Source: Clostridium simiarum (GTDB lineage: Bacteria; Bacillota; Clostridia; Clostridiales; Clostridiaceae). From it: 64,000 bases of DNA. Of the stretch, positions 1 through 8,683 are shown one piece after another. The notes beneath the pieces were generated by a model that was not told the origin of the DNA, ran no database searches, and worked only from the letters and a program-made list of their open reading frames with translations. The position numbers were made by a program, and so were the translations under genes. Positions within the stretch are counted from its first letter, which is position 1. Every line of letters starts with the position of its first letter. The stretch lies in NCBI RefSeq assembly GCF_018919175.1, contig NZ_JAHLQL010000001.1, positions 1,240,001 to 1,304,000 on the forward strand, written 5' to 3'.

Positions 1-209
1 CTATCAATAAACTCCCCAACATTATTTACTATATTGAAAGGTTCATATTCCTTCCACATTTCTAAATTAGATAATAAAACAACCTGCTTATCCTTTCCTT
101 CTAATTTATAATTTAATAAATCATCTATCATATCTACCTCTTTAGAATCATTTGAACCATAAACTAATGATCCTATGGAATCGAATTTTTTAACTAATAT
201 ATAATACAT
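1..209 (-). CDS. Partial small ORF, possible antitoxin or partner of the RelA-like gene
   Basis: The first 69 codons of a gene that continues past the left edge. It starts at ATG 209-207 and overlaps the end of the upstream RelA/SpoT-like gene by 20 bp, so the two are probably translationally coupled. The visible protein starts MYYILVKKFDSIG, has a hydrophobic VVLLSN strand, and ends in an EYEP...EFID segment. From memory this pattern (KKF..G near the start, EYEP and EF near the end) resembles a small clostridial protein family of unknown function (DUF6718-like). That recall is not secure. The overlap with an alarmone-synthetase-fold gene makes it the obvious candidate for an antitoxin, but this is inference from position only. 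Confidence 0.55.
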   Translation of the reverse strand, partial: MYYILVKKFDSIGSLVYGSNDSKEVDMIDDLLNYKLEGKDKQVVLLSNLEMWKEYEPFNIVNNVGEFID

Positions 210-774
210 TTTTCAATACCTCCTTAAAATCCTCTTCATTGCTTATAATACCATTATCATATAACTCTTTTAATTTTACTCCTATAGTATTATCCTTATA
301 TTTATATATATATTTGTGAAGCCACATATTAAATATATAATCTCTTTTGGTGAAAAATTGTATTTCTATCGGATAATGGTAATTGCTTTTCTTATAATAA
401 ATATGATACCCTCTATATCCATCATCGTTTTTCTTGCCATTTGTCATATCTACGTGTTTTATATTATCATTACTTAAAACTATATTGTAAGTTTCAACTA
501 TAACCCTAATTCCTAATATATCATTGAAACATGAACCTATTTCTTTACTTGGGTAATATCTATCATATTTAAGCTTTATGGATTGTAGAGATTTGATTCT
601 ATATGTGTAGTCATCTAATAACCTTCTTCTTTTCTTTAAAAATAACCTATAGTCATTAAGTTCTTCTATTAAAACTTCCTTGTCTACTTTTCTAAGCGTA
701 TTCTTTAGATTCTTCCCTAATTTCGTTTCATAACTTATTGCATCTAAGGTTCTAATTAATTTATTATTATCCAC
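190..774 (-). CDS. Small RelA/SpoT-fold nucleotidyltransferase (small alarmone synthetase-like, possible toxSAS)
   Basis: A 194-residue protein holding only a RelA/SpoT synthetase-type domain. Visible motifs in order are YRIKS (58-62), NDILGIRVI (84-92; Asp85 fits the metal-binding Asp), DDGYRGYH (117-124, the GYR..H nucleotide-binding block), PIEIQFFT (135-142; Glu137 fits the catalytic Glu of synthetases) and W..HKYIYKYK near 151-160. There is no HD hydrolase, TGS or ACT domain, so it is not a housekeeping Rel. Small proteins of this fold either make (p)ppGpp-type alarmones or act as toxins that pyrophosphorylate nucleotides or tRNA 3' ends. It lies 117 bp after hsdS on the same strand and overlaps a small downstream ORF, consistent with a toxin-antitoxin pair in a defence locus. 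The fold assignment is firm; the toxin role is inferred. Confidence 0.8.
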   Translation of the reverse strand: MDNNKLIRTLDAISYETKLGKNLKNTLRKVDKEVLIEELNDYRLFLKKRRRLLDDYTYRIKSLQSIKLKYDRYYPSKEIGSCFNDILGIRVIVETYNIVLSNDNIKHVDMTNGKKNDDGYRGYHIYYKKSNYHYPIEIQFFTKRDYIFNMWLHKYIYKYKDNTIGVKLKELYDNGIISNEEDFKEVLKNVLYIS

Positions 775-891
775 TATTCCTCACCTCTCATCCAAACTTA
801 TAAATAACATTTTATTTATATTGTAGTTTTTCCAATCCACCTGAAAGATAAAAATGTTGTTTATGTTATGTCTTTCTTAGATAAATCAATT

Positions 892-2025
892 TTAGCTAAA
901 TAATTCTCCATTAAATGCTTTTTGCATCAATGAATTAAAATTGTTCTCTAATTCTTTTAAACTCTCTTGCATTTCAAATTTCAATTTGTCGACTTGTTTA
1001 ACGAAAGCTGCGAATTGATTTTGAAGTTCTAATGATGGAATAACTACATTTAATTTTTTTATTGTAGCTAAACTCATAAATGTTTGTGCTCCACCAGTCT
1101 TATTTTCTTCTAAAATAAAATTTCTACATAAGTTTAGATAATGCCACAAGTAAATGCCATTAATTTTACTTTTATCCGGTTTTAATAAAGCAACATTCTT
1201 CATACTAAATTCATAATCTAAACTATTGATTACAGCGGTTCCATAGTTAACGCCTATGTTTGTATATAACACATCTCCGTATTCTGGATTACATCTTTTA
1301 TAAATTATTTCATGGTCTTCTTCAGATACATATTCGATATCAGTTAAATCAATTTTATCTCTTCTTATATTCTTACCTGTTATTAATAATTTACCTTCAG
1401 ATAAGCGTTGAGGAGTATCATGAGTACCATCAGTTATTTTAGAACAACATTCTTGCAATATACATTTATTCCAGCCGCTGGGATTTGAAACTGGGTCACC
1501 AAACATCTCGATAAATCTCGATTTAACTAACTCATCTAATTCTTCTATTTGATCTTTTCTCTTATCAATTAATGTTTGTGCACTATCTAATATCTTTATT
1601 ATTTTTTGTTGTTTATCCTTGTTCATCTCAATAAACTCAGCACCTAAAATATCTTCTCTTGTTATTCCTGGAATCATTCCCTTTGCTTTTTCTTTTAATC
1701 TATCTAAATAATATTTTAAATAGTAAAATATAAACTTAAATTCATAACCACTTTTAGATCTTATTGCCATAACCTGTCTACTTAAATGCACTTCATTTTC
1801 TTCTAAAATTAATAATTCTCCAACAGTTCCCTTTACTGAAATTATTAAGTCGTCCTTTTTTCCAATTACAGTGGGCTCTTGTGTCCACCTTTCAATATTC
1901 AATATTCCATCAATCATATTGCTTGCACCCATAATATATGGAATACCTTTTTTCTTGTCATTATACTGAGACTTTGTCAAATCTCTCCCTGATACTAACT
2001 CTATATAACTTCCTAATTTTATCAT
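892..2025 (-). CDS. hsdS: Type I restriction enzyme specificity subunit HsdS
   Basis: About 377 residues with the two-repeat layout of HsdS. A first target-recognition domain (about 1-135) is followed by a conserved helical spacer ending SRFIEMFGDP, then a second target-recognition domain beginning SNPSGW and a C-terminal helix ending in QKAFNGELF. Each domain reads one half of a bipartite DNA target, and the helices set the spacing and bind HsdM. The start is taken at ATG 2025, 5 nt after a GAGGTG ribosome binding site. The longer reading from 2037 would begin inside hsdM without a better site. The ATG lies 2 nt past the hsdM stop, so translation is coupled. The target sequence cannot be read from the protein. 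Confidence 0.93.
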   Translation of the reverse strand: MIKLGSYIELVSGRDLTKSQYNDKKKGIPYIMGASNMIDGILNIERWTQEPTVIGKKDDLIISVKGTVGELLILEENEVHLSRQVMAIRSKSGYEFKFIFYYLKYYLDRLKEKAKGMIPGITREDILGAEFIEMNKDKQQKIIKILDSAQTLIDKRKDQIEELDELVKSRFIEMFGDPVSNPSGWNKCILQECCSKITDGTHDTPQRLSEGKLLITGKNIRRDKIDLTDIEYVSEEDHEIIYKRCNPEYGDVLYTNIGVNYGTAVINSLDYEFSMKNVALLKPDKSKINGIYLWHYLNLCRNFILEENKTGGAQTFMSLATIKKLNVVIPSLELQNQFAAFVKQVDKLKFEMQESLKELENNFNSLMQKAFNGELFS

Positions 2026-2026
2026 T

Positions 2027-3529
2027 TTACACCTCAAGCATTCCTTTTAAATCTTTTAATCCTTGAGTTATCTCTTCCTCTAAAGATTCAATTCTTCCCA
2101 AAATAACACTTGGTTCATCATACACAACTTCCTCATACTCTATTTTCTTATACTTATTAATAGAAAGATCATAGCCACTTTTAGCTATCTCTTCTTTTTT
2201 TACCCAGAACCACTTATCCTCTTTAACTGGCTCTAGTGTATTATCTTTCTTTATTGCTCTCCATTTTTCTATTATATCTGGAATATCCCCATTATTATCA
2301 AGCTTATTTCTTTTATCATCTAGTGAGTAGCCATCACTTTGCATATCATAGAACCATACTTTATTTGTTTCTCCCCCTTTTGTGAATAAAAGAATCGCTG
2401 TTGATACTCCTGCATATGGTTTGAATACTCCTGACGGCATTGATATTACACCTTCTAGTGCATTTTCCTCTACCAAACTTTGTCTTATATCCTTATGGGC
2501 CTTAGTTGATCCAAATAGAACTCCATCTGGTACTATAACAGCACATCTTCCTCCTAAGTCTAATATTCTATTTATAAGCTTCATAAATAAAAGCTCAGTC
2601 TTGGTTGTCTTAGCTCCCTTAGTTAAAGATGGGTTTATATCTCCAGCATCTATACTTCCTTTAAAAGGTGGATTTGCTAGCACCAAAGTATATTTATTTT
2701 CTTCTTCATATGCTTTTGACATTGTATCCATTTGTCTCACATTAGGATTATCAATGCTATGAAGCATAAGGTTCATTGAAGCTATTCTAACCATTGATGG
2801 GTCAAAATCAAATCCATAGAACATTTCAGTTCTAAAATGATCCCACTCCTCATTGCTCATCATATCTCCAATTCTATTTTGAAGATTACCTTCTTCATCA
2901 GTAAATATACTTTCTGGTTTTGTATATTTTTCTAATATGTATTCTAATGCATTAATTAAGAATCCAGCTGTCCCACATGCTGGGTCGCATATTTTATCCT
3001 CACTACTGGGATCCATAAGTTCAACCATCATTCTTATTATGTGTCTTGGTGTTCTAAACTGACCATTTACTCCTGATGTTGAAAGTTTTGATAAAAGATA
3101 CTCATATAAATCTCCCTTAGTATCTACATCATCCATGTTTATTCCATCTATAAGTCTAACTGACTCTTGAAGTAATGACGGCTTAGGTATCATAAATACT
3201 GCATCCTTCATTTCAGCTGTAAAGCTTGATTCTTCTCCTCCCATATTCTTTATGAATGGAAAAACCTTTTGTGATACAACATCAAACATTTCATTTACAT
3301 CCAAATGTTTGAACTCACTCCACTTCATTAACTCATCTGAAAACATAGAGTTATATGACCTTCCTATTCTATTAGCTCTTTTTTCATTAGCATTATCTAT
3401 ATCGTCTAATCTCTTTATAAATAAAAGATATGATATCTGCTCTATTACAGTTAGTGGGTTAGATATTCCCCCTGACCAGAAGTTATTCCATAGTTTATCA
3501 ATTTTACTCTTAATTTCTGCACTTAACAC
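2027..3529 (-). CDS. hsdM: Type I restriction-modification DNA methyltransferase subunit HsdM
   Basis: A 500-residue N6-adenine methylase. An N-terminal helical HsdM domain (about 1-130) precedes the catalytic fold. DPACGTAGF (182-190) is the AdoMet-binding motif I and NPPF (286-289) is the catalytic motif IV of adenine methylases. With HsdS it methylates the host target, and with HsdR it restricts unmethylated DNA. The gene starts at GTG 3529 with a GGAGGA site 8 nt upstream, 20 bp after the hsdR stop, and runs directly into hsdS. Length and motif order are normal, with no sign of decay. Confidence 0.96.
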   Translation of the reverse strand: MLSAEIKSKIDKLWNNFWSGGISNPLTVIEQISYLLFIKRLDDIDNANEKRANRIGRSYNSMFSDELMKWSEFKHLDVNEMFDVVSQKVFPFIKNMGGEESSFTAEMKDAVFMIPKPSLLQESVRLIDGINMDDVDTKGDLYEYLLSKLSTSGVNGQFRTPRHIIRMMVELMDPSSEDKICDPACGTAGFLINALEYILEKYTKPESIFTDEEGNLQNRIGDMMSNEEWDHFRTEMFYGFDFDPSMVRIASMNLMLHSIDNPNVRQMDTMSKAYEEENKYTLVLANPPFKGSIDAGDINPSLTKGAKTTKTELLFMKLINRILDLGGRCAVIVPDGVLFGSTKAHKDIRQSLVEENALEGVISMPSGVFKPYAGVSTAILLFTKGGETNKVWFYDMQSDGYSLDDKRNKLDNNGDIPDIIEKWRAIKKDNTLEPVKEDKWFWVKKEEIAKSGYDLSINKYKKIEYEEVVYDEPSVILGRIESLEEEITQGLKDLKGMLEV

Positions 3530-3549
3530 GTTTGTCGTCCTCCCTAACT

Positions 3550-6500
3550 TTAAGATATAACACTTACTTTAAAAGGTGCTATCAAATCAAAAACATCATC
3601 GGCCATTCTTCCAAATATACCATCAACTCCATTAGGATTAAATGATGTATATGGTGCTCCAAACAATGCCGCAACTGATATACCTTTATTTTTAGCAATA
3701 TCATTCTTAATTATTTCTAAAGTTTTAATCTGTGTAGCATTCATTTTATTATGATGCTTCTGAATAAATTCTTCAAACATTTTGTTTAATTCTATCTCAT
3801 CAACACCAATAAACTTTCTTATAATACCAACTATATCTTCTTTATCTATATCTGTTTTACTTGAAAGTTCATCTATACTATAAACAAAATCTTCACCAAA
3901 TATTGAATATATACCGTCAATTTCAGTTTGTGAAAGCTTTTCACCTTTTTTAATTTTATGAATCACTAACTGGTCATTTAACTTCTCTTCAATGGCTGAT
4001 TTTACTCTCTTTTCATATGGTTCCATATTAGCCCCATAAAGAACTGAGCCAGCACTAATTTCCTTTATTGCTTCACCAGTATCCTTTATATCCATTACCA
4101 CAAAAGTTCCTGCTGTAGCTCCTTTATATTTCATTAAATCTCTTAAGTCTCTTCTTATCTGTTCTAGTTTTTCAAACTTTAGATTATCCCATCCTGATGG
4201 CTCTAATAAAGATTTTACAAGTTCTCTTTTTCTATCAAACTGATTTATATTTATTTTTAGTCTTGCTAGCTTTTCCATAGTAGCATTGATTTCTCTAACT
4301 AATGAATCTTTATCATCAGCCTCAAAACTTTGAAGTATTCTATAAATTGAGTTATCAAACAATATAGCATCTAAATTATCTTTAGCTTCAATCCATTGTA
4401 TTAGTGGTGCTATTTCTAATTTTAACTTTTTAATGAAATCTTCACTTAAACGACTCCAATACTCTTCCTTTTTAACCTGATCTATTTTCTTTCTATTCTT
4501 CTTTATTTCTATACTCTCTGATGGTAACTCTTCAATATTTGCTTTTAACTTTTCTGCAAAGTCATTACATATGTTTTCTTCATTCTTTGACTTATATATT
4601 TCTAAAAGCTTACACATAAGCTCAAATCTTACCTGCATAGAGGTTTTTTGTGGCTTTGGAATAAATCCTTTTGGATTCAGTTCAAAGAACTCAAAGTTTT
4701 TGTAGCAATCAAATATAGCAAACTCTGTTTTATCTACTCCGCCATCAAATAAATTATCACATCTTCTTGTTCCTCTTCCTATCATTTGCCAAAACTTAAC
4801 CTTTGAATAAATAGGCTTTGCAAATACTAGATTAACTATTTCAGGTACATCTATTCCGGTATCTAATAAATCTACAGATATTGCTATTCGTGGAAATTCT
4901 TCATTTTTAAAGTTTTCTATGAGTCTTTCTTTTTCAATAATGTCAGAATAAATAACAGCGGTCATTTTTCCATTATATTGAGGATACATTTCATTAAATA
5001 ATGAATCTAATAGGTTCGCATGATTTTTATTTTTAGCAAATATGATGGTTTTACCTAAGTGATCTCCAACCTTAATACCTTTATCCATTAAAGATTTTAA
5101 TATAAATCTATTGGTATCCTTATTTGTTATTTTCTTTTCTAACTCTTTTTTATCATATTCAATTTCATCACCATCATGTCCTTCATCATCAACCTGCCTT
5201 CTTTGTTCTTCTGTCATTTGGCTATACTTTATTCCTTTTCTTAAAAAGTCAGTAGTAGCATCAATTACTCTTGGTTCAATAAGGTATGGTGGAATATGAC
5301 TCCAAGCTTGATCTATTGAAAAATTAAATGTTGGGTCCTCTGTTTCGCAGTTAAATAAATCAAATGTATTACGCTCTATGAAATCTATAGGAGTAGCTGT
5401 TAACCCTATAATATTTGCATCAAAATACTCTAATATGTCCCTATAAGTTTTATAGATACTTCTATGGGATTCATCACATATTATTAAATCAAAGAAACCA
5501 ACACTAAATTTACTATAGTAATTTATCATTGTTTGATAAGTTGAGAAATACAATGTTGCTTCTCTATTATCAGAATTTTTTCCTGTAAATCTACATGATA
5601 TTTGCTCTGGCATAAAGGTTTTAAAGCTATTCTTGTCCTCTTTAGCTTGTCTAACAAGTTCATCTCTATCAGCTAAGAACAATACTCTCTTAGCACAATT
5701 TGCTTCCATCATACCTTTAGTTAATGCAATAACAGTTCTTGTCTTTCCTGTTCCAGTTGCCATTACTAAAAGAGCTTTTCTATGCCCATTAGAATATCTT
5801 TCATATACCCTTTTGATTCCTTCTATTTGATATGGTCTACCTGCAATATTTTTATCTATCTCAACTTTATTTAAGTCTTTCTTATACTTATGTTTAAAGA
5901 ATAACTCCTCTAAGTCTTCTAAAGTATAGAATCCCCAAATTTGTCTTGGTTGACTATGCTTATCATCCCACATATAGATTTCATAACCATTAGTATAAAA
6001 CACTATTGGGCGAACTTTATAATCTCTTTCAATAGTATTAGCATATTCTACTGCTTGTTGTCTGCCTATAATAGAATCAACTGATGTCTTTTTAGCTTCT
6101 ACTACTGCAATAGGCTTACCCTTTTTATCAAATAAAACATAATCAACAAAACCTTTTTTACCATCCTCTTTATGATTTTCTAGTGGGAGTTCTAACTTAA
6201 CTAGTTCTTTGTTATTAATATCCCAGCCTGCATCCTTTAACATTAGGTCTATAAGCTTCTTTCTAGTTTCTGCTTCATTAAGCTCTAAGGTCTTTTCAAC
6301 TTCCTTTTCTATAATTCTATCTGCTTCAGTTTCAACTGATACTTTTACTTCTTCTTTAATTGAACTTACTTCTTTAGTGTGCCCTTCTTTTATTTTGTCC
6401 TTTTCCTTAGCATATTCTTCAATATTATATACCGGTTCTTTAGTTATCACTGGCTTTGGAGTTTTATATGTTAATGGTTTTATAGAAGTATCTTTTGTTA

Positions 6501-6861
6501 CCTTAATATAAAACCATGTAGCTACTTTATACATAGAAACTAAACATTCTAGTGCAACTTTTTTATTTTCATAACCTTCATGATTTGCCTTATTACCATA
6601 ACGTCTTACTATATCAAATAGGTCTGGAATGGCTCCATTTATTCCTGTATTTCTTAAAAGTTTAATTTTATCATCTTGAGTTACAAATCTATCAACCTCA
6701 ATTTTCAAGGCTGCTAGCATATGATCTATTATTTTTTCTCCAAACATACGCATTTTTAACATAGATGCATTATTATCTGTATGAAGATAACTTTCTGCTT
6801 GTGTTCCTAGCTTGGCTAATATTGGCCATTTCTTATTTAAAAAAGAAAAATTAGACATCAT
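3550..6861 (-). CDS. hsdR: Type I restriction enzyme endonuclease/translocase subunit HsdR
   Basis: About 1103 residues. An N-terminal helical region with an NKANHEG segment (about 90-125, DUF4145-like) is followed by a charged linker, then the PD-(D/E)XK-type nuclease: Asp in FVDYVLFD near 240 and Glu-Ala-Lys in VVEAKKT near 255-257. The SF2 helicase motor follows, with ATGTGKT (Walker A, near 370), DESH (Walker B) and QMIGRGTRR (motif VI). The C-terminal helical region contacts the methylase. The start is placed at the first ATG of an ATG-ATG pair, 6861, preceded by GGGGGA; an upstream ATG at 6873 is less well placed. It is first in the hsdRMS operon and looks intact. Confidence 0.95.
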   Translation of the reverse strand: MMSNFSFLNKKWPILAKLGTQAESYLHTDNNASMLKMRMFGEKIIDHMLAALKIEVDRFVTQDDKIKLLRNTGINGAIPDLFDIVRRYGNKANHEGYENKKVALECLVSMYKVATWFYIKVTKDTSIKPLTYKTPKPVITKEPVYNIEEYAKEKDKIKEGHTKEVSSIKEEVKVSVETEADRIIEKEVEKTLELNEAETRKKLIDLMLKDAGWDINNKELVKLELPLENHKEDGKKGFVDYVLFDKKGKPIAVVEAKKTSVDSIIGRQQAVEYANTIERDYKVRPIVFYTNGYEIYMWDDKHSQPRQIWGFYTLEDLEELFFKHKYKKDLNKVEIDKNIAGRPYQIEGIKRVYERYSNGHRKALLVMATGTGKTRTVIALTKGMMEANCAKRVLFLADRDELVRQAKEDKNSFKTFMPEQISCRFTGKNSDNREATLYFSTYQTMINYYSKFSVGFFDLIICDESHRSIYKTYRDILEYFDANIIGLTATPIDFIERNTFDLFNCETEDPTFNFSIDQAWSHIPPYLIEPRVIDATTDFLRKGIKYSQMTEEQRRQVDDEGHDGDEIEYDKKELEKKITNKDTNRFILKSLMDKGIKVGDHLGKTIIFAKNKNHANLLDSLFNEMYPQYNGKMTAVIYSDIIEKERLIENFKNEEFPRIAISVDLLDTGIDVPEIVNLVFAKPIYSKVKFWQMIGRGTRRCDNLFDGGVDKTEFAIFDCYKNFEFFELNPKGFIPKPQKTSMQVRFELMCKLLEIYKSKNEENICNDFAEKLKANIEELPSESIEIKKNRKKIDQVKKEEYWSRLSEDFIKKLKLEIAPLIQWIEAKDNLDAILFDNSIYRILQSFEADDKDSLVREINATMEKLARLKININQFDRKRELVKSLLEPSGWDNLKFEKLEQIRRDLRDLMKYKGATAGTFVVMDIKDTGEAIKEISAGSVLYGANMEPYEKRVKSAIEEKLNDQLVIHKIKKGEKLSQTEIDGIYSIFGEDFVYSIDELSSKTDIDKEDIVGIIRKFIGVDEIELNKMFEEFIQKHHNKMNATQIKTLEIIKNDIAKNKGISVAALFGAPYTSFNPNGVDGIFGRMADDVFDLIAPFKVSVIS

Positions 6862-7252
6862 ATTTCCCCCCATTGACTTTCACTTAACTACTAAATACCA
6901 TTCCATCCGCTCTTATTAAATCATCTAAAGAATTTGGTGTATATTTGATCAAGCATTAATCTATTTTGTCTAGATAACAACTGATTTATATCAGCAAATT
7001 TTCTTCTTCTTAATAAAAGCTTATAACTTAAAGTATGTACATAAACTTAATATATTGTTATGTATTAGAGTAATATCTTTATTATATAATCATTTTAACA
7101 TAATATCTCTTCAATTAGTGGTTCAATCTTCTTATCTATTAAACGTTGAACTTTTCTCTGTGAATCAAATCTATTAACACCTTCTGTAATTATTTCAGTA
7201 ATCTAATTGCAACTAAAAATTAATAGATATTATATAAACTATCTGTCTCAGA

Positions 7253-7315
7253 TATATAACATTCACCCTTGCTATAGATTGAAGAGATTTCACCATTTTC
7301 AGAAACCATTCCAAT
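7253..7315 (-). pseudogene. Fragment of the S9 peptidase gene
   Basis: These 63 bases are identical to 18984-19046 inside the S9 family peptidase gene, and similarity continues with mismatches for about 10 bases on either side. The orientation relative to the window is the same. It is too short to be functional and is best read as debris from a second, largely deleted copy of that peptidase gene. Confidence 0.85.
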
Positions 7316-7409
7316 AGGATGGTTTACATTAACCTTCTACATAAAACCTCCGCTATTTACGGTAAAGCTCTCCTTGTGTAATTATAAACTTCCTTACAAA
7401 TAGGAATAA

Positions 7410-7443
7410 AAAGACTCTATGGAATTTCTCCAATAGAGTCTTT
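7410..7443. terminator. Hairpin, possible bidirectional terminator
   Basis: Inverted repeat AAAGACTCTAT ... ATAGAGTCTTT with a short GGA/TCC extension separated by a small loop. A-runs and T-runs flank the stem. No intact gene lies immediately on either side, so its client gene may be lost. Confidence 0.5.
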
Positions 7444-7663
7444 ATGTATTAGTAAGTTTCATTGTGTTTGAATAATAAGGTAATACTAATACCCATTGAA
7501 TATGATTTAAGTAAAAGTATGCTCCCCCTAATTTAAGGAGTATGCAGTTTGATTATTTTACCATATACCTATTATTCCTTGCTTATTTACACTTTATTTA
7601 TATTCCAGGGACTAATTATAAAAAATCTTAAGCTATTTAAAAGCTTTTTAAATCATTCTTTAA

Positions 7664-7766
7664 CTTTATCCGATGACTTCGCTCTAATACTCCTATCTTC
7701 TTCAAAGTGGGAATAAAGAACCTACGTCTTCAGATAAAGATTTCTAAGCTTTAGAGGGAGTAAAAA
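7664..7766 (-). repeat. Dispersed structured repeat, copy 1
   Basis: Read on the minus strand, this stretch runs from TTTTTACTCCCTCTAAAGC to CATCGGATAAAG and matches 49347-49453 (plus strand) at roughly four-fifths identity by eye. Internal pairing is visible: TTATCTGAAGAC near the middle pairs with GTCATCGGATAA at the end (11 of 12 positions), enclosing the most conserved core, and CTCTAA.GCTTAGA forms a small hairpin at the front. It sits directly after the stop codon of the 221-residue hypothetical gene, in the same orientation. It could be a structured RNA or the remains of a small mobile element. Confidence 0.6.
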
Positions 7767-7784
7767 TTACCTCTAAAGCTTAGA
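7742..7784. terminator. Perfect 16-bp hairpin overlapping the stop of the hypothetical gene
   Basis: TTCTAAGCTTTAGAGG at the left pairs exactly with CCTCTAAAGCTTAGAA at the right, with a 12-base A/T loop containing a T-run on the minus strand. It spans the stop codon at 7773 and overlaps the dispersed repeat. It would end or stabilise the transcript of the gene at 7773-8438. Confidence 0.55.
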
Positions 7785-8438
7785 ACCCTGTTTATCTTCA
7801 TTATAATTATCATCAATATCACTTCTTATCTTAGTTGCTATATCAGAAACATTGTTTATGATACGGTTATAAGTATTTCTTAATTGACTTAGGGAAGTTA
7901 CCTTTCTGTGATTTTTTTTCTTCCTATAGATCTCTATTTCCTGTGAAATTCTTTTATTCTCTGCTCTAAGTATCCAAGCAATTCCTGTGGCTATATCATG
8001 ATGCTTTTGATATTTAATTAAATTTGCTCCTGAAAACTTTATTCTACTATCTTTGACATTTGTTTTTTCTAATGTTTTTGTTAGGATATTAGCAGCATTT
8101 TCCAATGAGTCTTTAAATGCATTATCTAGCAATCTCATATATTTTTTTGTATCCTTTCCATACTTGCCAGAAGCAATTTCACCTTTAATTTTTTCGTATT
8201 CTGAAGCATATTTTTCTATGAAATTGACTTTGTTAACCTCTCTAACTGAAGCTTCAATACGACTCAAAAACTCGTAACCTATTGCAGCATTCTTTGATAT
8301 AACTGAATCATTTGTCTCCTTATAAGCTTCATCATTGGAATTTTTCTCTATATTCTTATTGTTGTCTTTAATTTTATGTTCATTAACAGTTGAATTTATT
8401 GGATAGGAGATTGTTTTATTAATTTTAATTGACCCCAT
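7773..8438 (-). CDS. Hypothetical protein, 221 residues
   Basis: Not recognised. A polar, low-complexity N-terminus of about 50 residues rich in Asn/Lys/Ile precedes a predicted mostly helical body with many Lys/Glu residues. There is no signal peptide or membrane segment. The region around 130-180 (KYQKHHDIATGIAWILRAEN) looks like a folded helical core. It starts at ATG 8438 after a GAGGTAATTATT site. It is a single-gene unit between gene debris and proBA, ending in a strong hairpin. Confidence 0.7.
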   Translation of the reverse strand: MGSIKINKTISYPINSTVNEHKIKDNNKNIEKNSNDEAYKETNDSVISKNAAIGYEFLSRIEASVREVNKVNFIEKYASEYEKIKGEIASGKYGKDTKKYMRLLDNAFKDSLENAANILTKTLEKTNVKDSRIKFSGANLIKYQKHHDIATGIAWILRAENKRISQEIEIYRKKKNHRKVTSLSQLRNTYNRIINNVSDIATKIRSDIDDNYNEDKQGSKL

Positions 8439-8632
8439 AATAATTACCTCTCATTTATTAATTACACTTTATATATCGAAGATTAATTTGAATACTATAG
8501 GTATGATTTTTCACAATCACTTTTCAATTTGTCCAATTATTTACAGATGACTTTAAATAACTTTTATAAAATAATTTATTATTAAATAATTAAAGATTCT
8601 TTGCAAATCTAACTTGCCATATTTATAACGGG

Positions 8633-8668
8633 AAAAGGAGTGAATCAAAATAATTTCACTCCCTTTGG
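8633..8668 (-). terminator. Terminator of proBA
   Basis: GGAGTGAA and TTCACTCC form a hairpin flanked by AAAAG and CTTTT, just beyond the proA stop at 8684. On the minus strand the stem is followed by CCTTTTCCC, a short U-run. Confidence 0.7.
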
Positions 8669-8683
8669 CTCATTTCTTAGTTA

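Larger units (their letters stand above)
6862..7663. other. Intergenic region with gene debris
   Basis: No intact gene is seen in these 800 bases. It holds: a C-terminal scrap of an unknown protein on the minus strand at about 7093-7200 (reads ...QRLIDKKIEPLIEEILC then stop); a 63-bp exact copy of part of the S9 peptidase gene (7253-7315); and a terminator-like hairpin at 7410-7443. Together these suggest old deletions and insertions. Confidence 0.6.

Noticed and set aside
2382..2762. 126-codon plus-strand frame inside hsdM
   Set aside because: Antisense to a clear methylase with intact motifs; no ribosome site or protein-like pattern.
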